Positions 14,121 to 17,591 of a stretch of 17,591 nt of DNA are shown here, piece by piece. The first letter of the stretch is position 1. Each line of letters opens with the position of its first letter. The position numbers were made by a program, and so were the translations under genes. The notes under the pieces were generated by a model. It did not search any database, was not told where the DNA came from, and saw only the letters and a list, made by a program, of their open reading frames with translations. The stretch is from Chloroflexota bacterium (GTDB taxonomy: Bacteria > Chloroflexota > Dehalococcoidia > Dehalococcoidales > RBG-16-60-22): contig JACZSH010000018.1 of assembly GCA_022574315.1 (NCBI GenBank), forward strand, positions 1 through 17,591, written 5' to 3'.

Positions 14121-15107
14121 ATGTCAAAACCCAAAGTATTTGTGGCCAGGAAGATGGCGACAGAGGCACTGGAGACGATTGCCAGCGCGACCGAAATGGA
14201 ATTGTGGGCAGGTGAACTTCCCCCCCCGCGCGACGTGTATCTACAGAAGGTACGGGATATCGATGGTCTGCTCTCGATACTCACCGATAAGATTGATGCG
14301 GAGATAATGGACGCCTCCCCCAGATTAAAAGTAGTCAGCAATATGGCCGTCGGGTTTGATAATATTGACGTCCCGGCAGCGACCAGCCGTGGTATCCTGG
14401 TGGGGAACACCCCGGGAGTCCTGACCGAGACGACGGCCGATTTCGCTTTCACATTGCTCATGGCGGCTGCCCGACGCGTCGTCGAGGGTGACAAGTATAC
14501 CCGAAGAGGCGACTGGAAAACCTGGGGTCCCATGATACTGCTGGGTTACGACGTTCACCACGCCACGCTGGGCATTATCGGTTCCGGACGCATCGGGATG
14601 GAAATGGCCAAGCGCGCCCGCGGGTTTGACATGAAGGTACTCTACCATGACGTGGTACGGAGAAAACCGGAAGAAGAGGCGGCACTCGGTCTCGAATACG
14701 TGCCCAATCTTGAAGAGCTCCTGTCCAGAGCTGACTTCGTTACCGTGCACGTACCACTCACCGCAGATACCCACCACATGATTAGTACCCGGGAGTTTGC
14801 CGCCATGAAACCAACTGCCGTGCTGGTTAACAGCGCCCGCGGGCCGGTGGTCGATCCCAAAGCGCTATACGAAGCACTTAAGAGCGGACAGATTTTTGCC
14901 GCCGGTCTCGATGTCACCGATCCCGAGCCAATCCCAATGGACGACCCGCTGCTGACACTGGACAACATTGTGATTGCGCCCCATATCGCCAGCGGCAGTG
15001 TGGCCACCCGGACCAAGATGGCGAACATGGCGGCGGCTAATCTCCTTGCCGGGTTGAAGGGCGAACTACCCCCCAATTGTGTCAATCCCGAGGTACTGCA
15101 GAAATAG
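14121..15107 (+). CDS. D-isomer-specific 2-hydroxyacid dehydrogenase (glyoxylate/hydroxypyruvate reductase-like)
   Basis: The 328-residue protein has the D-2-hydroxyacid dehydrogenase fold: a split catalytic domain around an NAD(P) domain with GIIGSGRIG (Gly 154, 156, 159). The catalytic residues are R240 (NSARGPVVD), E269 (TDPEPIP) and H288 (APHIASGS). The MAVGFDNIDV and GNTPGVLTETTADFAFTL segments are typical of glyoxylate/hydroxypyruvate reductases. A likely reaction is hydroxypyruvate or glyoxylate reduction to D-glycerate or glycolate. Cofactor choice is unclear: D177 after the second strand favours NAD, but it is followed by two Arg (180-181). AAGGAG at 14107-14112 supports the ATG. The gene follows glycerate kinase by 27 bases, so the two form a coherent glycerate unit. 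Confidence 0.88.
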   Translation: MSKPKVFVARKMATEALETIASATEMELWAGELPPPRDVYLQKVRDIDGLLSILTDKIDAEIMDASPRLKVVSNMAVGFDNIDVPAATSRGILVGNTPGVLTETTADFAFTLLMAAARRVVEGDKYTRRGDWKTWGPMILLGYDVHHATLGIIGSGRIGMEMAKRARGFDMKVLYHDVVRRKPEEEAALGLEYVPNLEELLSRADFVTVHVPLTADTHHMISTREFAAMKPTAVLVNSARGPVVDPKALYEALKSGQIFAAGLDVTDPEPIPMDDPLLTLDNIVIAPHIASGSVATRTKMANMAAANLLAGLKGELPPNCVNPEVLQK

Positions 15108-15207
15108 GGCCGATAATTTGGAAAACTTTTTATAGTGTAGGCTGATGCGAAGCAATCGGTGATTTCCCGGCCGGCTCGGTGCTTGAGTCGCCCGAGGAGG
15201 AGAAGCT

Positions 15208-16185
15208 ATGCGTTACAGAAAGATGGGCCGGACCGGACTATTAGTTTCCGAAATTTGCCTGGGTACCATGACCTTCGGCCAGCAGACGGACGAGACCGAA
15301 GCGACCAGAATAATCAACCACGCCCTGTCCGCCGGCGTTAACTTCATTGATACCGCCGATGGCTACGTTGACGGCAAGTCGGAAGAAATCATTGGCCGGA
15401 CGTTAAAAGAAAACCGCCATTCGGTGGTCCTGGCCACCAAAATGGGTGCCTGGAAATCGGGCCCGGCGGTGACCGATGCCGGCGCATCGCGCAAGCATAT
15501 CATCAAGGAGATTGAGAACAGCCTGCGCCGATTGGGTACGGACTATATTGACCTCTATTACATCCACGCCCCGGACTACAACACGCCTATCGAGGAGACG
15601 TTGCGAGCCTTCGACGACCTGGTCCGCCAGGGTAAGGTACGCTACATCGCCTGCTCCAATTTCCGCGCCTTCCAACTGGCCAGGGCGCTATGCGTCAGTG
15701 CCCTGAAAAACCTGACCCGGTTCGATTGTATTCAATCGCCGTATAACCTGATTACACGTGATATAGAATACGAGCTGCTGCCTCTCTGTGCCGAAGATGG
15801 TGTGGGCGTATGCGTCTACAATCCGCTGGCCGGAGGTCTGCTTACCGGCAAGCACGACCCAACAAAACCCCCGCCGCCGGGCCGGTTTACCGTGGCACGC
15901 CTCGGGCCAATGTACAGCGGCCGCTACTGGACAACCCACAATTTTGAGGCGGTGACGAGATTAAAGCAGGTTGCCGAGGAGCACGGACAGAGCCTGACCC
16001 ATTTTTCCCTGGCCTGGATACTGAATAACCAGACCATTACGTCGGTAATCAGCGGGGTATCTTCTTTGAAACAACTGGAAGATAACCTGGGAGCCACGGA
16101 AATAACTCTGTCTGCGGAGGAGCTTACCGCCTGTGATGAGGTCTGGCAGCAACTGGCGCCGAGGCAATTCCTTTACGGCAGATAG
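15208..16185 (+). CDS. Aldo/keto reductase family oxidoreductase
   Basis: The 325-residue protein has the aldo/keto reductase barrel with its catalytic tetrad: D48 (NFIDTADGY), Y53, K78 (VLATKMG) and H120 (DLYYIHAPD). The RYIACSNF segment and the C-terminal SVISGVSSLKQLEDNLGA are the usual NADPH-binding elements. Such enzymes reduce aldehydes or ketones in the cytosol. The start has GAGGAGGAG directly upstream. The 100-base gap from the hydroxyacid dehydrogenase shows neither a convincing terminator nor a clear promoter, so it may be the last gene of that transcript. Substrate unknown. Confidence 0.9.
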   Translation: MRYRKMGRTGLLVSEICLGTMTFGQQTDETEATRIINHALSAGVNFIDTADGYVDGKSEEIIGRTLKENRHSVVLATKMGAWKSGPAVTDAGASRKHIIKEIENSLRRLGTDYIDLYYIHAPDYNTPIEETLRAFDDLVRQGKVRYIACSNFRAFQLARALCVSALKNLTRFDCIQSPYNLITRDIEYELLPLCAEDGVGVCVYNPLAGGLLTGKHDPTKPPPPGRFTVARLGPMYSGRYWTTHNFEAVTRLKQVAEEHGQSLTHFSLAWILNNQTITSVISGVSSLKQLEDNLGATEITLSAEELTACDEVWQQLAPRQFLYGR

Positions 16186-16204
16186 GTCATTTCCGGTTTC
16201 ACGT

Positions 16205-16233
16205 TTGCACCGCCGGCTGTTTAGGGGTAAAAT
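16205..16233 (+). promoter_or_regulatory. Sigma70-like promoter for the HNH endonuclease gene
   Basis: TTGCAC (16205-16210), a 17-base spacer and TAAAAT (16228-16233, 5 of 6) place the transcription start near 16240. That leaves about 27 bases, including GGAAG, before the ATG at 16267. Confidence 0.6.
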
Positions 16234-16266
16234 GCAGGTATCCTGACATTGGAAGAAACCTCAGAG

Positions 16267-16773
16267 ATGATAAACATTCCCGTACTGGTTTTGAATCAAA
16301 GTTACGAGCCGCTCACCATCTGCCGGGCCCGCCGGGCTATCGTGTTGATGTACCAGGGCAAGGCGGAGATGCTGGAAAACGGCGTTGGTTTTGTCCATTC
16401 GGCCACCGATACTTTTCCCCTGCCTTCGGTCATCCGCCTGGGTTACATGATTCGACGTCCCTATCGACAGAGAAAACTGACCCGCTTCGAGGTTTTCCAT
16501 CGGGACCGCTACCGGTGCCAGTATTGCGGAAAAGAGACCCGGCAGCTTACCCTCGATCATGTTCTACCTCGTTTCCGGGGCGGTCAACACACCTGGGAAA
16601 ACGTGGTCAGCGCCTGCATGCCCTGCAACCGCCGCAAGGCGGGCCGGACTCCGAAAGAGGCGAGGATGACCTTGAACCGCACCCCCAACAACCCGAAAGG
16701 CATGGCTTTCCTCATCCCTTACCACTATCGAGAGATCCGCCACGAGTGGCAGAAATACCTGCCCGGGTACTAG
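16267..16773 (+). CDS. HNH endonuclease family protein
   Basis: This 168-residue protein belongs to the small stand-alone HNH family whose members begin with VLVLNQSYEPL and an RRAI segment, as here at residues 6-25. The HNH domain spans roughly 75-130: zinc Cys at C84-x2-C87, the active-site D97-H98 (LTLDHVLP), N112 (WENVVSAC), C117-x2-C120-N and K124. These proteins are widespread on chromosomes and their substrate is mostly unknown; no restriction or mobile-element partner is nearby. The ATG at 16267 is chosen because the family starts here and the promoter gives it a proper leader. A TTG at 16249 would add six residues and leave a leader of only about nine bases. The gene converges on ricT with a four-base overlap. 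Confidence 0.85.
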   Translation: MINIPVLVLNQSYEPLTICRARRAIVLMYQGKAEMLENGVGFVHSATDTFPLPSVIRLGYMIRRPYRQRKLTRFEVFHRDRYRCQYCGKETRQLTLDHVLPRFRGGQHTWENVVSACMPCNRRKAGRTPKEARMTLNRTPNNPKGMAFLIPYHYREIRHEWQKYLPGY

Positions 16774-17564
16774 TAAGAAACCTCGCTGAGGGGTACTTCC
16801 GTATTCGTCTGGTTCTCCAGTTGAACCGTCACCGTTTCCTTCATCGGATTCGTCCCGACGACCCTGGCTTCCCCCTGGGGTGTGGATACCTGCTGGCCTA
16901 TTTTAGGCAGTTTCCCTTTCATGGCGCGGTATTGCTCACTCTCAAAACCCAGGCAACACATCAAACGCCCGCAAATACCGGAAATTTTCATCGGGTTGAG
17001 CGGCAGGTTTTGCTCCTTAGCCATCTTGATGGAGACGGGAGCAAATTCGCAGATGAAGCTAGCACAGCATAGGGGCCGACCACACCGGCCAAAGCCACCC
17101 AGCAGCTTGGCTTCATCCCTGGTACCCACCTGCCTGAGTTCGACGCGTACCTGGAAACGCCTGGTCAGCCGCCGCACCAACTCACGGAAGTCCACTCGCT
17201 CTTCAGCGCTGAACAGGAACAGAAGGCGATTCCCGTCAAAGTTGTATTCGGCGGTTATCAGCTTCATGGGCAGCTGTAATTCAGCAATCAGCTTACCGCA
17301 TTCTAACAACCCTTCTTTGGCTTTTTCTTCCAGCTCCTCCACCCGCTTGACGTCATCCGGTTCTGCCTTGCGATGGACCGGTTTCAGCGTCCCTTCCGTC
17401 TCATTGGCCATCACCTGCCCGGGAGCGATGACAACACGCCCCAGTTCTAGGCCGCGACCCGTCTCTACGATTACACAATCGTTTATTTCCAGGTCGATTC
17501 CCGCCGGGTCAAAATAGTAAACTTTACCGGCTCTTCGGAACCTTACACCAACTATTTCCGCCAT
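16770..17564 (-). CDS. ricT: PSP1-domain protein, RicT/YaaT
   Basis: The 264-residue minus-strand protein matches RicT (YaaT). It opens MAEIVGVRFRRAGKVYYFDP, and the PSP1 C-terminal domain carries the hallmark cysteines C161, C166-C167 (GRCGRPLCCASF) and C198, C203-C204 (GICGRLMCCLGFE). In Bacillus subtilis RicT joins RicA and RicF in a complex that holds [4Fe-4S] clusters and adjusts RNase Y-dependent RNA processing; homologs occur in many bacteria. No RicA or RicF gene is in the window. The frame stays open upstream of the ATG at 17564 to the window edge, so a slightly earlier start cannot be excluded, but the family normally begins at this point. The gene is convergent with the HNH gene. 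Confidence 0.92.
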   Translation of the reverse strand: MAEIVGVRFRRAGKVYYFDPAGIDLEINDCVIVETGRGLELGRVVIAPGQVMANETEGTLKPVHRKAEPDDVKRVEELEEKAKEGLLECGKLIAELQLPMKLITAEYNFDGNRLLFLFSAEERVDFRELVRRLTRRFQVRVELRQVGTRDEAKLLGGFGRCGRPLCCASFICEFAPVSIKMAKEQNLPLNPMKISGICGRLMCCLGFESEQYRAMKGKLPKIGQQVSTPQGEARVVGTNPMKETVTVQLENQTNTEVPLSEVSY

Positions 17565-17591
17565 ATCTTCTGATGATCTCGCGGCGATATT

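Noticed and set aside
15108..15207. TATAGT-containing segment before the aldo/keto reductase as a promoter
   Set aside because: TATAGT (15131-15136) has no acceptable -35 box at 16-18 bases (the sequence there is GGCCGA), so a promoter call is not supported.
17565..17591. Possible end of another minus-strand gene upstream of ricT
   Set aside because: Only 27 bases remain. Two other frames stay open and stop shortly inside ricT, but that is too little sequence to identify a gene.

Overview
The window carries about fifteen genes and looks like a chromosomal metabolic region of an anaerobic bacterium. Three things point that way: a tungsten-type aldehyde:ferredoxin oxidoreductase (AOR) with ferredoxin-like partners, a nickel-pincer LarA racemase, and oxidases of the GlcD/GlcF type. 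A RicT/YaaT (PSP1) gene, moderately GC-rich coding sequence, frequent TTG starts and sigma70-like promoters would fit a member of the Chloroflexota (Dehalococcoidia or relatives). That placement is inference from gene content and style; no marker gene proves it. I see no mobile element, rRNA, tRNA or CRISPR array.

Layout. (1) 1-193, minus strand: the N-terminus of a zinc alcohol dehydrogenase like threonine 3-dehydrogenase. It diverges from an HpcH/HpaI-type aldolase (338-1099). Facing promoters sit between them, with an imperfect palindrome spanning both -35 boxes. (2) 1225-6324: a six-gene operon ending in a strong terminator at 6375-6402. It holds a MoaD-like sulfur carrier, an AOR, and two tandem paralogous copies of a two-gene module. 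Each module is a ferredoxin-domain protein with an unrecognised C-terminal domain plus a ~206-residue protein with conserved Cys/His motifs that I cannot assign. This duplicated module is the most novel part of the window. (3) 6494-7759: a LarA-family racemase behind its own, apparently leaderless, promoter. (4) 7871-15107, perhaps to 16185: a xylose-isomerase-like TIM barrel, two GlcD-type flavoproteins (the second with degraded C-terminal metal motifs), a GlcF-like Fe-S protein, a GarK/GlxK glycerate kinase, a D-2-hydroxyacid dehydrogenase, then an aldo/keto reductase. (5) 16267-17564: an HNH endonuclease gene converging on ricT; both stop codons come from one CTAG.

How it may work together (inference). 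The aldolase could yield pyruvate plus a small aldehyde. LarA and the GlcD/GlcD-like/GlcF set would racemise and oxidise 2-hydroxyacids such as lactate or glycolate. The TIM-barrel isomerase, hydroxyacid dehydrogenase and glycerate kinase would channel C3 hydroxy/oxo acids to 2-phosphoglycerate. The AOR operon would exchange low-potential electrons with aldehyde oxidation or acid reduction, with the duplicated ferredoxin-like proteins as likely partners.
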